NCBI RefSeq assembly: GCF_024168825.1
Contig: NZ_JALJWH010000001.1
Coordinates: forward strand, 62,001 to 126,000
DNA length: 64,000 nt
Reading direction: 5' to 3'
From: Paenarthrobacter sp. A20
Lineage (GTDB): Bacteria > Actinomycetota > Actinomycetes > Actinomycetales > Micrococcaceae
The position numbers and the translations under genes were made by a program. The notes under the pieces are model-generated. The model had not been told where the DNA came from. It was given only the letters and a program-made list of their open reading frames with translations, and did not search any database. Positions 8,234 to 16,518 of the stretch are shown one piece after another (within the stretch, counting starts at the first letter, position 1; every line of letters starts with the position of its first letter).

Positions 8234-10069
8234 ATGACACATGTGAGACGTCAACTGGCTGCTGTCACGGCAGCCTTGGCACTAACCGTGACAAGCGGCG
8301 CGATGGCCAGTCCGGCCTTCGCAGATCCACGCGAAACTGAAAAGAAAGCCACGGCCACAGGCTACGGAGGCGCTGTCAGCACCGTGGATCCGGAAGCTTC
8401 CGCGGCCGCCATCGACGTATTGAAACGGGGTGGCAATGCCGCCGACGCAGCCGTCGCCGCCGCCGCAACCTTAGGCGTTACCGAACCCTACAGCGCAGGC
8501 ATCGGGGGCGGCGGATACTTCGTCTTTTACGACGCGAAGACCAAACAAGTCAGCACCATTGACGGCCGTGAAACCGCTCCGGCGGGCATGCCAACTGACG
8601 CATTCATTGACCCGGCCACCAAGAAGCCGTACAACTTCACGCCTGAGCTCGTCACCAGCGGCGTGTCCGTCGGAGTCCCAGGCACACCTGCGACGTGGGA
8701 GCGTGCACTGGAACGTTGGGGCACGTTGGACCTCGGCGAAGCCCTGAAACCGGCCATCAAGGTGGCTAACCGCGGTTTCGTAGTGGACGAGACCTTCCGG
8801 CAACAAACACTGGACAATAAGCTCCGCTTTGACGCATTTACCCCCACAAGGGATCTGTTCCTTCCCGGCGGTGACGCTCCCGCCGTCGGAAGTGTCTTCC
8901 AGAACCATGACCTCGCGGCGACGTACAGGTTGCTCGCAAAGGAGGGCACCGACGCCTTCTACGGCGGTCGGCTCGCGGAGGAGATTGCCAAGACCGTCCA
9001 GGCCCCGCCGAAAACCGCGGAAACCAAACTTCCCGTTCCTGTCGGCTTCATGACCACGCAGGACCTTGCCAACTACAAGGTGTTGGACCAGGACGCCACC
9101 AAGGTGGAATACCGGGGTTACGACGTCTACGGCATGGCCCCTTCCAGCAGCGGCGGCACCACGGTGGGTGAGTCCCTGAACATCCTGGAGAACTACGACC
9201 TCAAGGACATGAAGCCGGTCGACGCCCTGCACCACTACTTCGAGGCCAGCTCGCTCGCCTTCGCGGACCGGGGCGCCTATGTGGGCGATCCCGCTTTCGT
9301 GAATGTCCCCACCCAAGCCCTGCTCGACCCAGTTTTCGCCAAGGAACGCGCCTGCGAAATCGATCCCACGGCGGCCGCCCCCAAGCCTGTTGCTGCGGGA
9401 AACATACAAACGTTCGACGGCGCGTGCCCGGCTGCCGTGGCACCACTCGCCAATGAGACGGATACAGAGAACATCTCCACGACGAATCTGACGGTCGCCG
9501 ATAAGTGGGGCAACGTGGTGGAGTACACGCTGACGATCGAGCAGACCGGCGGTTCTGGAATTGTTGTTCCGGGCCGGGGCTTCCTGTTGAACAACGAGCT
9601 GACTGACTTCAGCACGGTCTATGACCCGAAGGATCCCAACCGGATCGAGCCGAACAAACGGCCGCGTTCCTCAATGTCGCCGACCATTATTTTGAAGGAC
9701 CAGAAGCCATTCCTGGCACTGGGGTCCCCCGGCGGATCAACCATTATCACTACCGTGCTGCAGACGATCCTCAATCGCGTCGATTTGGGCATGACGGTCT
9801 CCGAAGCGCTCGCTGCGCCACGTGCTGCACCGCGGAATGGAGCGACGGTCAGTTCCGAGCCTGCCTTCATTGACGCCTATGGTCCGGAGCTGACGGCGCT
9901 TGGCCACACACTGGTGCCGGCGGGTGATGCCTTCACATCGGCGGCGGAGATAGGTGCTGCGACGGCCATCGAATTCGGTAAAGACGGAAAGATGACCGCA
10001 GCCGCCGAGCCGGTTCGTCGAGGCGGCGGTTCAGCGCTGGTGGTGAAACCGGTAAAACCCGGTAGGTAG
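8234..10069 (+). CDS. ggt: Secreted gamma-glutamyltransferase
   Basis: 611-aa gamma-glutamyltranspeptidase, which transfers or hydrolyses the gamma-glutamyl group of glutathione and related peptides outside the cell. Residues 1-32 form a Sec signal peptide ending in AFA before an acidic mature start. The family landmarks follow: AxxGGNAADAAVAAAATLGVTEP, the GIGGGGYF loop, and the autocleavage site TTNLTVADKWG where Thr416 is the expected new N-terminal nucleophile. The GSPGGS oxyanion motif is near residue 500 and the C-terminus carries EPxxxRGGG. The nucleophile context has Asn where many homologues have His. ATG 8234 follows GGGAG. Confidence 0.9.
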   Translation: MTHVRRQLAAVTAALALTVTSGAMASPAFADPRETEKKATATGYGGAVSTVDPEASAAAIDVLKRGGNAADAAVAAAATLGVTEPYSAGIGGGGYFVFYDAKTKQVSTIDGRETAPAGMPTDAFIDPATKKPYNFTPELVTSGVSVGVPGTPATWERALERWGTLDLGEALKPAIKVANRGFVVDETFRQQTLDNKLRFDAFTPTRDLFLPGGDAPAVGSVFQNHDLAATYRLLAKEGTDAFYGGRLAEEIAKTVQAPPKTAETKLPVPVGFMTTQDLANYKVLDQDATKVEYRGYDVYGMAPSSSGGTTVGESLNILENYDLKDMKPVDALHHYFEASSLAFADRGAYVGDPAFVNVPTQALLDPVFAKERACEIDPTAAAPKPVAAGNIQTFDGACPAAVAPLANETDTENISTTNLTVADKWGNVVEYTLTIEQTGGSGIVVPGRGFLLNNELTDFSTVYDPKDPNRIEPNKRPRSSMSPTIILKDQKPFLALGSPGGSTIITTVLQTILNRVDLGMTVSEALAAPRAAPRNGATVSSEPAFIDAYGPELTALGHTLVPAGDAFTSAAEIGAATAIEFGKDGKMTAAAEPVRRGGGSALVVKPVKPGR

Positions 10070-10077
10070 CGGGCGCG

Positions 10078-10680
10078 TCAGTAACCTGACAGGAGGCTCC
10101 GGACCGTCACCTGAAGCTTCTCCAAGGCAGCGTCCTGCTGGGAGCTCAGAGCAAATTTCAACAAACCACGGCAAGCAAGTCCAGCGTCTGTCAGGTCACC
10201 GCTGAGAAGGAAATCGAGCAGTTCGTGGCTCGGGAGTAGCCGTACAAAGCCCGCCTCGGAGGCGTCCCACGATGGGTCTCCCCCGGGGCGGGCTTCTGCT
10301 GCAATAGCCACATGCTTTCGACTGGACGAGCGGGCGGACCTCCACTCGGATCCTGTGTAGTAGATCGCCGATGATTCGTAGCCGGTTTCCTCTGCCAACT
10401 CGCGTCTGGCAGCAGATTCCGGGGTCTCGCCCTGATTCACGTAGCCGCCGGGAAGTTCCAGTAGTGTCCGTCCCGGGCCCACGCGAAACTGTTCAAACAT
10501 CACCACCTCGGCGCCACCCTCGGTGAAGGCGAGCATGGCAGCCGAATCTGGGCCGGCAATAACGTCCCATTCGGAGACAGATCCGTCGGCCTCCAGATAC
10601 GTGTCCCTGTTGATGGTGACAAAGCCCTTGTAGGCCCGGGTGCTCCACAGTTTTCGCCACAGTTCATCCGGCTCGGTCAA
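10078..10680 (-). CDS. Nudix hydrolase, ADP-ribose pyrophosphatase-like
   Basis: About 200 aa with an intact Nudix box (GGYVNQGETPESAARRELAEETGY). The upstream EQFRVGPGRTLLELPGG stretch is typical of ADP-sugar/ADP-ribose pyrophosphatases. The frame is open to an ATG at 10791, but that ATG lacks a ribosome site and the extra 37 residues are unlike the family. The TTG at 10680 directly precedes a conserved-looking E-x-D-E-LWRKLWSTRAYKG start, so I prefer it; a GTG at 10719 is another option. It converges on ggt with 8 bp between stops. The substrate is inferred from family resemblance only. Confidence 0.7.
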   Translation of the reverse strand: MTEPDELWRKLWSTRAYKGFVTINRDTYLEADGSVSEWDVIAGPDSAAMLAFTEGGAEVVMFEQFRVGPGRTLLELPGGYVNQGETPESAARRELAEETGYESSAIYYTGSEWRSARSSSRKHVAIAAEARPGGDPSWDASEAGFVRLLPSHELLDFLLSGDLTDAGLACRGLLKFALSSQQDAALEKLQVTVRSLLSGY

Positions 10681-11019
10681 GATGGGCGGTTGTTCCTGAG
10701 CTCCCGGCTGTATCTCCACACCATGACCAACGATGCAATGGCGACGATGATTCCGGAAACAGTAGACCACCAGTTCTGAGCTCCATTTCATGGCGGAGTC
10801 CTGGCATCCCCGTTAGGACCGGCGCCACCTAGACGACCCCAACAAACACTCAAATTTGGCCTATAGAGCACCTAGACGCCCTCGATCACCACTCATTCCT
10901 GCTATCCCCAACACCTAGTGCCTTTTTCATGTTGCAGGCTGAATCCGACGCGGTTCTCGATCTTGCCCATGGGGGAATCCGTTACAAAGAAATCTGTTCC
11001 CCACTCTCTAGGAGAAGAA

Positions 11020-11178
11020 ATGAACTGGCAGCAAATTAGCTGTTTGGCTGGGTTTCTCGGGCATATCGTCGCTACAGGTTCACTGATTGCGGCGGCATTC
11101 ACGGGCGGTGCGACACTCATTATCGGCGGTATTGCGTATTCATTGAGTGCGCTTGCAACGATGCTCGGCTGCGGTTAG
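11020..11178 (+). CDS. Short hydrophobic Gly/Ala-rich peptide, candidate bacteriocin precursor
   Basis: 52 aa starting MNWQQISCLAG and ending MLGCG, almost entirely small and hydrophobic, with eleven or so glycines and two cysteines (8 and 51) that could form an end-to-end disulfide or a modified ring. AGGAG sits 5 nt before ATG 11020; the longer in-frame extension upstream has no such site. It has no Sec signal. A GG pair (29-30, 36-37) is in the middle, not in a normal double-glycine leader. A 49-aa membrane protein, an ABC ATPase and a permease follow in the same direction, the typical neighbourhood of leaderless or circular bacteriocins. A membrane-active signalling peptide or small toxin is also possible. 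Confidence 0.6.
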   Translation: MNWQQISCLAGFLGHIVATGSLIAAAFTGGATLIIGGIAYSLSALATMLGCG

Positions 11179-11185
11179 GCCCAAA

Positions 11186-11335
11186 ATGAAGTTACTGACG
11201 CTAACGGCAGCTTGCCTGTTCCTCATCACGGCTGTCATCGCGTTGTTCAGCAATCCCCCGATGGCCGCGCTCTCCTTCACGGCCTCAGTTGCGATGGTTG
11301 CAACTTGGGTCGTCTACAAGAAGCAGAGCAAGTAG
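11186..11335 (+). CDS. 49-aa two-helix membrane protein, possible immunity protein
   Basis: ATG 11186 lies 7 nt after the peptide stop, so translation is probably coupled; only a weak ribosome site is present. The product has two hydrophobic segments (about 3-18 and 22-42) and a basic tail ending YKKQSK, with the overall pattern of the tiny basic membrane proteins that often confer self-immunity next to bacteriocin genes. No family is recognised. It is too short for standard gene callers and may be unannotated. Confidence 0.55.
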   Translation: MKLLTLTAACLFLITAVIALFSNPPMAALSFTASVAMVATWVVYKKQSK

Positions 11336-11349
11336 TCGTTCATCACCGG

Positions 11350-11385
11350 AGCCGCGCCCGACGCTGAGTCAGGCCGGGCGCGGCT
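11350..11385 (+). terminator. Hairpin between peptide genes and ABC transporter
   Basis: AGCCGCGCCCG (11350-11360) and CGGGCGCGGCT (11375-11385) form a perfect 11-bp GC-rich stem with a 14-nt loop, 15 bp after the small membrane gene and 34 bp before the ATPase. No U-run follows, so it may be a partial terminator or an mRNA-stabilising element that gives more peptide transcript than transporter transcript. Confidence 0.55.
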
Positions 11386-11418
11386 TCTCCAACGCGAAGT
11401 GACCCCTATTGAGGACGC

Positions 11419-12336
11419 ATGAATTTCATCAACGTTGAGAACCTCTCCAAGAACTTCGGGCAATTCCAGGCCTTGAACGACGTCTCTTTCTCTGTGAAAG
11501 CCGGGGGATCGCTGGCGATCATAGGGCCGAATGGCTCGGGAAAGACCACACTGGTCCGCTGTCTCCTAGGACTGCTGAATGCCAGCGAAGGTACGGCAAA
11601 CATAGCCGGCCAACCCTACGACGCCGGCCATCCATGCACCGTCGGCTACCTGCCGGAGGAACGTGGCAACTTCCAACGCGATACTCCTCTGGACGTGCTG
11701 CGGTTATTCGGGAAACTTCGCGGCCTCACACATCATGACGCCAGTTCGCAGGCGTACGAGTACCTCGACGACGTCGGGTTGGCCCCGCATGCACGATCAC
11801 CAATCCAAACACTGTCCAACGGTCAGCAGCAGAAGATCCATCTGGGAATCACGTTCGTTGGCAACCCTGACCTCCTGGTCCTGGATGAGCCGACGCGCGG
11901 CTTCGACCCTGTAAACCAGGCCATCTTTAAAACCTACCTGGAACGGCATCTCCTCCGCGGTGCCACTCTTATTCTGGTGACAAACCAAATGCATGAAGTT
12001 GAAGAGCTCACAAACAATGTCCTCTTTCTCCGCAAGGGCAAGCAACACTTTGCAGGCGAAGTGGAGGAAGCCAAGCAGAAGCTCGGTGGGCGCCGTACCG
12101 CATTGAGCTACACAGGTGTTCTTCCGCCGCACGCCAGTGAGTGGAATGTAGAGATGCCAGAGAATGGCACCCTCCTGCTGGACTCACGGCACGGGATCGA
12201 TTCGGCGAACCAGCTGTTGGGTCGGCTGCTCAATTCCGGAGTTAAGGTGACAGACTTCAGCACGCGGTTGTCGAGCCTCGACGAGATATTCGTGGGCGTA
12301 TATGGCGATTCAGCACAGTTGGGATCCTTGAACTGA
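11419..12336 (+). CDS. ABC transporter ATP-binding protein (NatA/drug-export type)
   Basis: 305 aa. Walker A GPNGSGKTT (36-44), a degenerate signature LSNGQ (132-136), and Walker B LLVLDEP (152-158) are present. The D-loop region reads GFDP where GLDP is usual. At the H-loop the sequence is LVTNQMHEVEE, with Asn189 where the switch histidine normally sits. The C-terminal third (about 215-305) is the extension common in NatA/YhaQ-type exporters. It overlaps the permease start (TGATG). With the upstream peptide it would be the exporter or self-protection pump. The missing H-loop His suggests altered ATPase cycling. Confidence 0.85.
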   Translation: MNFINVENLSKNFGQFQALNDVSFSVKAGGSLAIIGPNGSGKTTLVRCLLGLLNASEGTANIAGQPYDAGHPCTVGYLPEERGNFQRDTPLDVLRLFGKLRGLTHHDASSQAYEYLDDVGLAPHARSPIQTLSNGQQQKIHLGITFVGNPDLLVLDEPTRGFDPVNQAIFKTYLERHLLRGATLILVTNQMHEVEELTNNVLFLRKGKQHFAGEVEEAKQKLGGRRTALSYTGVLPPHASEWNVEMPENGTLLLDSRHGIDSANQLLGRLLNSGVKVTDFSTRLSSLDEIFVGVYGDSAQLGSLN

Positions 12337-13547
12337 TGGTCATGCCAAACTGGACCCTTCTCACTTTCGAACTCAAACGCCACTTCAAAAGGAAAAGCTA
12401 CTGGGGAGCCACGTTAGCGGTTCCACTCGTTGTCATCGTTTTGGTGATTCTGGCACAGGTTGGCACTGCAGCCGCAGAAAAGAACGCCGCAAACAGCACG
12501 GTGGGCGTGATGGACTTCAACTACGTGGATCCCGGCTGCGTGATAGACGTAAAACTTGCCGAAGAGTCAGGTGGAACCCAGGTTTTTGATGTTGCTTCAG
12601 CCATCCATGACGTTGAGGAAGGAAGAACACAGACACTGCTGGTTTTCCCCGTCAATCCCGCAAATGGCCGCATTGACATCTACGAGAACAACAAAGGACT
12701 GGTAGGCGACCAACGGTCTACGCCCCTGGCCCGCCACCTGTTGCAAATTTCCACGATCAGAGGTGCCGCACTACCTGAGCTAGCCAAGCCTTTGACCGGC
12801 AGCATTGAGGTCAATCGTGTTGGCTACAGGAATGGCAGTGCCGATCCAGGGTTGTCTTCCGTGGTGCCTCCCCTGCTCTTCCTGCTCCTGTACTTCGTAG
12901 TGACCATTTTTCTTGGCAACCAGATCATGTCCAGCTTCGCTGAGGAGCGCGAACAGAAAATCCGTGAGGTGCTCTTTCTGGATACATCCCCGGCGAGTGT
13001 CTATGCAACCAAGATCCTGACCACCGCTGTCCTGGGACTGGTTCAGCTCCTGAGCATGTCTCTGCCGTTGGTAGTGGTCTATGTGGCCGTGGGCCGGGAC
13101 CTCGGATTGCCCCTACCGGCATTCCAAACCTGGGTGTTGGATGGCTCCAAAATGGTTGTAGGGCTGCTAATCCTTCTGCTCGGCGTAGTGTTCATGGTCT
13201 CCATTCACGCAGCTATCGGCGCACGGCTTCGAAGCGTCCGTGAAGGTTCGGCCTTCGCCACGCTATTCGTCATTCTGATGTTCGCCCCGGGTTACGCCTT
13301 GGGCCTGCTATCTGAGGAGCCTGGATCCCAGATTGTTCAGCTGTTCACGTTCTTTCCACCGACGGCCCCCAGCACCCTGCTCTTCAGGAACGCTTTCGGA
13401 AACGTCTCGGCGGCCGAGCTGATTGTCAGCTGCGCAGTCCTCCTAGTTGCCAGTTCCTTGGCCTTCTTCATTGGGCGCCGCGTGTACGCGGGGAAGGGAG
13501 CAAGACGCGGTGTAGTCGGAAGCCTGGGAAGTAGCGGCGGCCGGTGA
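12336..13547 (+). CDS. ABC-2 type permease (NatB-like)
   Basis: 403 aa with one N-terminal membrane helix (about 22-45), an extracellular loop of about 150 residues, and five to six C-terminal helices (about 170-395) in the ABC-2/NatB arrangement; the EEREQKIREVLFLDTSP segment between helices is the usual coupling motif. ATG 12336 overlaps the ATPase stop. Partner of the ATPase at 11419 in exporting or clearing a membrane-active substrate, most simply the peptide of this cluster. NatAB-like sodium or antibiotic export is the alternative. Confidence 0.85.
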   Translation: MVMPNWTLLTFELKRHFKRKSYWGATLAVPLVVIVLVILAQVGTAAAEKNAANSTVGVMDFNYVDPGCVIDVKLAEESGGTQVFDVASAIHDVEEGRTQTLLVFPVNPANGRIDIYENNKGLVGDQRSTPLARHLLQISTIRGAALPELAKPLTGSIEVNRVGYRNGSADPGLSSVVPPLLFLLLYFVVTIFLGNQIMSSFAEEREQKIREVLFLDTSPASVYATKILTTAVLGLVQLLSMSLPLVVVYVAVGRDLGLPLPAFQTWVLDGSKMVVGLLILLLGVVFMVSIHAAIGARLRSVREGSAFATLFVILMFAPGYALGLLSEEPGSQIVQLFTFFPPTAPSTLLFRNAFGNVSAAELIVSCAVLLVASSLAFFIGRRVYAGKGARRGVVGSLGSSGGR

Positions 13548-13623
13548 CAGCGAGCCTTGTGACTACTGGTGTGATTCATCAGTGGCTATGCGGGGCACCC
13601 GATGATGGGGGCGTCGTAACACT

Positions 13624-14022
13624 ATGAAGATCCATGGCAAGAGTGCCACCGGTTATTGGTTGATGTTGGCGGGTTGGTACGGACTGACAATCGGCATGGC
13701 GACGCTGGCCCCAATTCCCTGGCTCTTGGTGGCTGGCGGGGTCTGCATCGTTTTTCCCTTAGTTGTGGGCTTGCTCTATGGGCAGATCGGCCGGAAAGTT
13801 CAGTACAAGCCAGGTCCGGACAGCCCGGCGATTGTCATCATGGCTACCGTCTTCGCCGTGGTAGGCACACTTCTGCGCGGCTCCTCAATCGTTGGATGGG
13901 CGGGGCCGGTCCTGGGCTTTGTCACGTTCATCGGTATGTACCTTTGCCTACGCCGGTACGGTCACTTCCACGTAAGCGGCTATGAGGTTTCGCCCGACCA
14001 GCAAAGGGAAAACGCACGCTGA
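13624..14022 (+). CDS. Small four-helix membrane protein
   Basis: 132 aa with four hydrophobic segments (about 10-28, 32-52, 70-88 and 92-108) and a polar C-terminus. It lies 76 bp after the permease in the same direction and could be the last gene of the peptide/ABC cluster, perhaps an accessory immunity protein, or an independent gene. ATG 13624 lacks a strong ribosome site. No family is recognised. Confidence 0.55.
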   Translation: MKIHGKSATGYWLMLAGWYGLTIGMATLAPIPWLLVAGGVCIVFPLVVGLLYGQIGRKVQYKPGPDSPAIVIMATVFAVVGTLLRGSSIVGWAGPVLGFVTFIGMYLCLRRYGHFHVSGYEVSPDQQRENAR

Positions 14023-14044
14023 TCAGCGAGCGCCCCTGCACACG

Positions 14045-14530
14045 TCATCGATCGCCGCTTTTCCGCTCCAGTTCTGCACCTTGCGGTGTCTCGTATTCAG
14101 CAGAGAGACCCCTGGGAAGGAAGCTGAAGGAGACTATTGCACCGCCGTCGACGTTCCATAGCGCTGTTGTGGTCTCTTCGAAGTGCTCCAGCTTCGGCTT
14201 TCCCCACCGTGCTTCGCCCTCACGGACCATGAGCGTATGGGCGTCGCCGAGGAATGCGGTGGACTCCGGTGTCACCTCCCGGATGGTGTCCGACGTGTCG
14301 AGGCTCAAATCCATCATCACGTTTTTGTAATCGATGGTCATGACATCAGCGGTGGTGAAGTTGGAGACTGTGTTCATTAGATATGGCGTGTCGTTCTCCA
14401 CTTCGATGGTCCAACCGAACCGCTCCACAGCACGTTGCTGGGCCTCATCCTTCGACATCGGCCAAGGGGCTGCAATCCAAAAGTCCATGATGTCGCAGAG
14501 CTCAGCAGGGGGCATTGATTTCCATGTCAT
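14045..14530 (-). CDS. DUF6301-like protein (copy A)
   Basis: 161 aa, with the start at ATG 14530 overlapping the stop of the upstream gene (ATGA), although the frame is open to 14587. It is clearly paralogous to 16519-17013: both begin TWK-(S/A)-M-x-PAE-(L/V)-CD-(I/L)-MDFW and share an ERxGW-(T/S)-IEVE-(N/D)-D-x-PYLMNTVS-x-FT core, TPES-(T/A)-x-FLGD, and a TPQG-(A/V)-EL-(E/D)-R end. I recall this pattern as the actinobacterial DUF6301 family, whose function is unknown. No signal peptide or membrane segment. It could be an immunity or chaperone-like partner of the coupled upstream gene. Confidence 0.65.
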   Translation of the reverse strand: MTWKSMPPAELCDIMDFWIAAPWPMSKDEAQQRAVERFGWTIEVENDTPYLMNTVSNFTTADVMTIDYKNVMMDLSLDTSDTIREVTPESTAFLGDAHTLMVREGEARWGKPKLEHFEETTTALWNVDGGAIVSFSFLPRGLSAEYETPQGAELERKSGDR

Positions 14531-16074
14531 GTGTTTCGTCCTCTTCCGGGGGTCGCGTTCTTCGCTCGTTCGATCCAGACCCTCCACGCGGAATAGCTGA
14601 AAAAGTTGAAATCGTACCCGGCCGCGGCAGCGGCATCCTTCAACGTCTCACCCACGCGGAAAAGGGGTCTGCCGTCATCGGCCTCGATTGACTGGGCGAT
14701 CTCGGCGTCCGTGGCGTTGAGCAAGTGAATCAGAGGGTAGGCCGCACGGAAGGTCTCGAAGCCGCCGATGAAATCCACCCAATGACCGCGTCCCCAACGA
14801 ATCTCCGTACCATGGGGCCCGACTTTTACATCAACCCCAGGTGCATCCTCAAAGGTGGCTATCTGCTTCTCCGGCCAGAGCATCCCCTGCACCACGTCAA
14901 GGGCGAAGGGCCGCACAGAGTCAGCCCGGGCCACTACCTTTGTGCGGTTGAGGCCGGCATGGCGCAATTCCAGAGTGCCATCGTCGGTCACAGCGATGAC
15001 CTTCGTCGTCGACAGGTTTCTCCATTCCAGAACCGCGTCGGGGTGGGTGAGCAGGCTGAGCTTCACGCGAGGGTTGATCGCCTTCATGGGCAGAGTATTG
15101 AGAATTTGCTCGACCAGAGGGTGGTCCAGGGCGCTGACGAACACGGTGGGTCGGCGCTCTCGTTCCACAGTCCCCAGTGCGTCGACGTGGTTCGAGTCGA
15201 GCCCCAGACCGGGGAGGTCCAAGGAAGCGGAACCGGGGTCCATCCGGGCCACCCGTTCTGCGGACCAGGTCTGTCCTACTGGTATCTGCTCTGCCTCCCG
15301 CCAGGCCCGATAGCTGAGCTCATCAGGACTCTTTAAGCCGTAGGAACTCCGCAATGCGGCGACGCACCGCTCTGCGAGCTCACGGTACTCCGAGGTCAAC
15401 GCTGGAAGCGGCAGAACGGAGGACCAGTTCGGCTGCGCAAGGCCGGGTGCCTGCCAGCCGGCGTCCCTCAGCACGGACTCGTCGGCGTTAACCGCTACAT
15501 CCTTTCCTGGAGCCTCGGCGTCAAGACGGTCGCCCTGCCCCGCGAATTGCACATACCGGTTGGGGTACACGTCAGAGGCGATGATCAGATAGGCGCGATC
15601 CGATACGGATCGGAGGGTGGCTGCGAGTCGATCGCGGAAGTCGTTCCAGTCGAACGCAGCCTGCTCGTTTGGCGTCCGCTCAGTCCACGGCATCGGCACC
15701 CGTCTTCTGACAGTGCTGAAATGGAGGTCCGGGTCATCATGTGGGATATTTTTGACCCGATCCGGGTCACGGGGATCAAGTCGTTCAAACCCCTCGTCAC
15801 CAGCTGAGGGTTCCAGGGTGCTCACCATGAGTCCGTGTGGGCCACTCAGTCGGACTTCGACGATCAAGCCTCGATAAGTGCCACGACGAACGACTTCATG
15901 GCACTCCAACTGCTCCTCCCGACCGATCTCCCGGATGAATCCGCGCTTACCCAAAGGAGTGAATCCCGGCGTTGGCTGATCCGTCCACAGCACCCAAATA
16001 TCTCCTCGGGGCTGGAGCTGATACTCAACGCCGTCAAGAACGGCATAACGTCCCGGTCTTATGAGGTCTTTCAT
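14527..16074 (-). CDS. Unrecognised 515-aa two-part protein coupled to DUF6301-like gene
   Basis: Start ATG 16074 overlaps the stop of the broken copy upstream (ATGA), and its own stop overlaps the downstream DUF6301-like start. Residues 1-130 form a module that recurs, disrupted, at 16071-16517: PG-(R/T)-YAV-x-DGVE at the front, (R/H)-G-(T/I)-YRG-(L/I) in the middle, and GDPDL/DDPDL followed by PMPW at the end. Residues 130-515 are soluble mixed alpha/beta with no motif I know; an aspartate/arginine-rich C-terminal region holds a WVDFIGGFETF stretch. No signal peptide. It could be part of a polymorphic toxin/immunity locus. Confidence 0.6.
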   Translation of the reverse strand: MKDLIRPGRYAVLDGVEYQLQPRGDIWVLWTDQPTPGFTPLGKRGFIREIGREEQLECHEVVRRGTYRGLIVEVRLSGPHGLMVSTLEPSAGDEGFERLDPRDPDRVKNIPHDDPDLHFSTVRRRVPMPWTERTPNEQAAFDWNDFRDRLAATLRSVSDRAYLIIASDVYPNRYVQFAGQGDRLDAEAPGKDVAVNADESVLRDAGWQAPGLAQPNWSSVLPLPALTSEYRELAERCVAALRSSYGLKSPDELSYRAWREAEQIPVGQTWSAERVARMDPGSASLDLPGLGLDSNHVDALGTVERERRPTVFVSALDHPLVEQILNTLPMKAINPRVKLSLLTHPDAVLEWRNLSTTKVIAVTDDGTLELRHAGLNRTKVVARADSVRPFALDVVQGMLWPEKQIATFEDAPGVDVKVGPHGTEIRWGRGHWVDFIGGFETFRAAYPLIHLLNATDAEIAQSIEADDGRPLFRVGETLKDAAAAAGYDFNFFSYSAWRVWIERAKNATPGRGRNT

Positions 16075-16517
16075 GTGGTCTTCCTCCATGGCATGGGAAA
16101 GGGAGTTCGCGGGGTGGTGATACGGAGGTCGGGGTCGCCCAAGGGGATGGACTTCCTGTATTCACCACGATCGACCTGCCGAAACCCCTCAGCAACTGAC
16201 GTCGAATCGTTCGTCCAGGCCATCACCGGCCCTTCAGGCGATTGGACCGCAATGGTGATGCCACGGTAGATGCCGTGATACTCGAGTCTGAAGCACTCCA
16301 ACTCCAGCGGGTCCCCCACGGTGACTCGCCGCACATACCGGCCATACTCGTCTCTGGTGAAGCCCGCAGTTCGCTCGTTGCTCCAGAGCTCCCAGCCCTG
16401 GCCCTTTGTAGACAGTCGGATCTCGACGCCGTCCTACACGGCATAAGTGCCTGGGGCCAGAAACTTCGACGGCGGAGGTTCAGGAGAGCGGCGTTGGAGC
16501 CTTTTGGCGCGAGCCAC
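16071..16517 (-). pseudogene. Stand-alone copy of the 515-aa protein's N-module, with in-frame stop
   Basis: Starting at GTG 16517, one base after the DUF6301-like stop, the frame encodes the same module as residues 1-130 of the next gene but is broken by TAG at 16434-16436: PGTYAV-stop-DGVE against PGRYAVLDGVE. Sequence on both sides of the stop stays in frame and recognisably similar, so this is a recent nonsense mutation (or a sequencing error). The copy ends with TGA overlapping the ATG of the full gene and lacks the 385-residue C-terminal part. Confidence 0.65.
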
Positions 16518-16518
16518 C

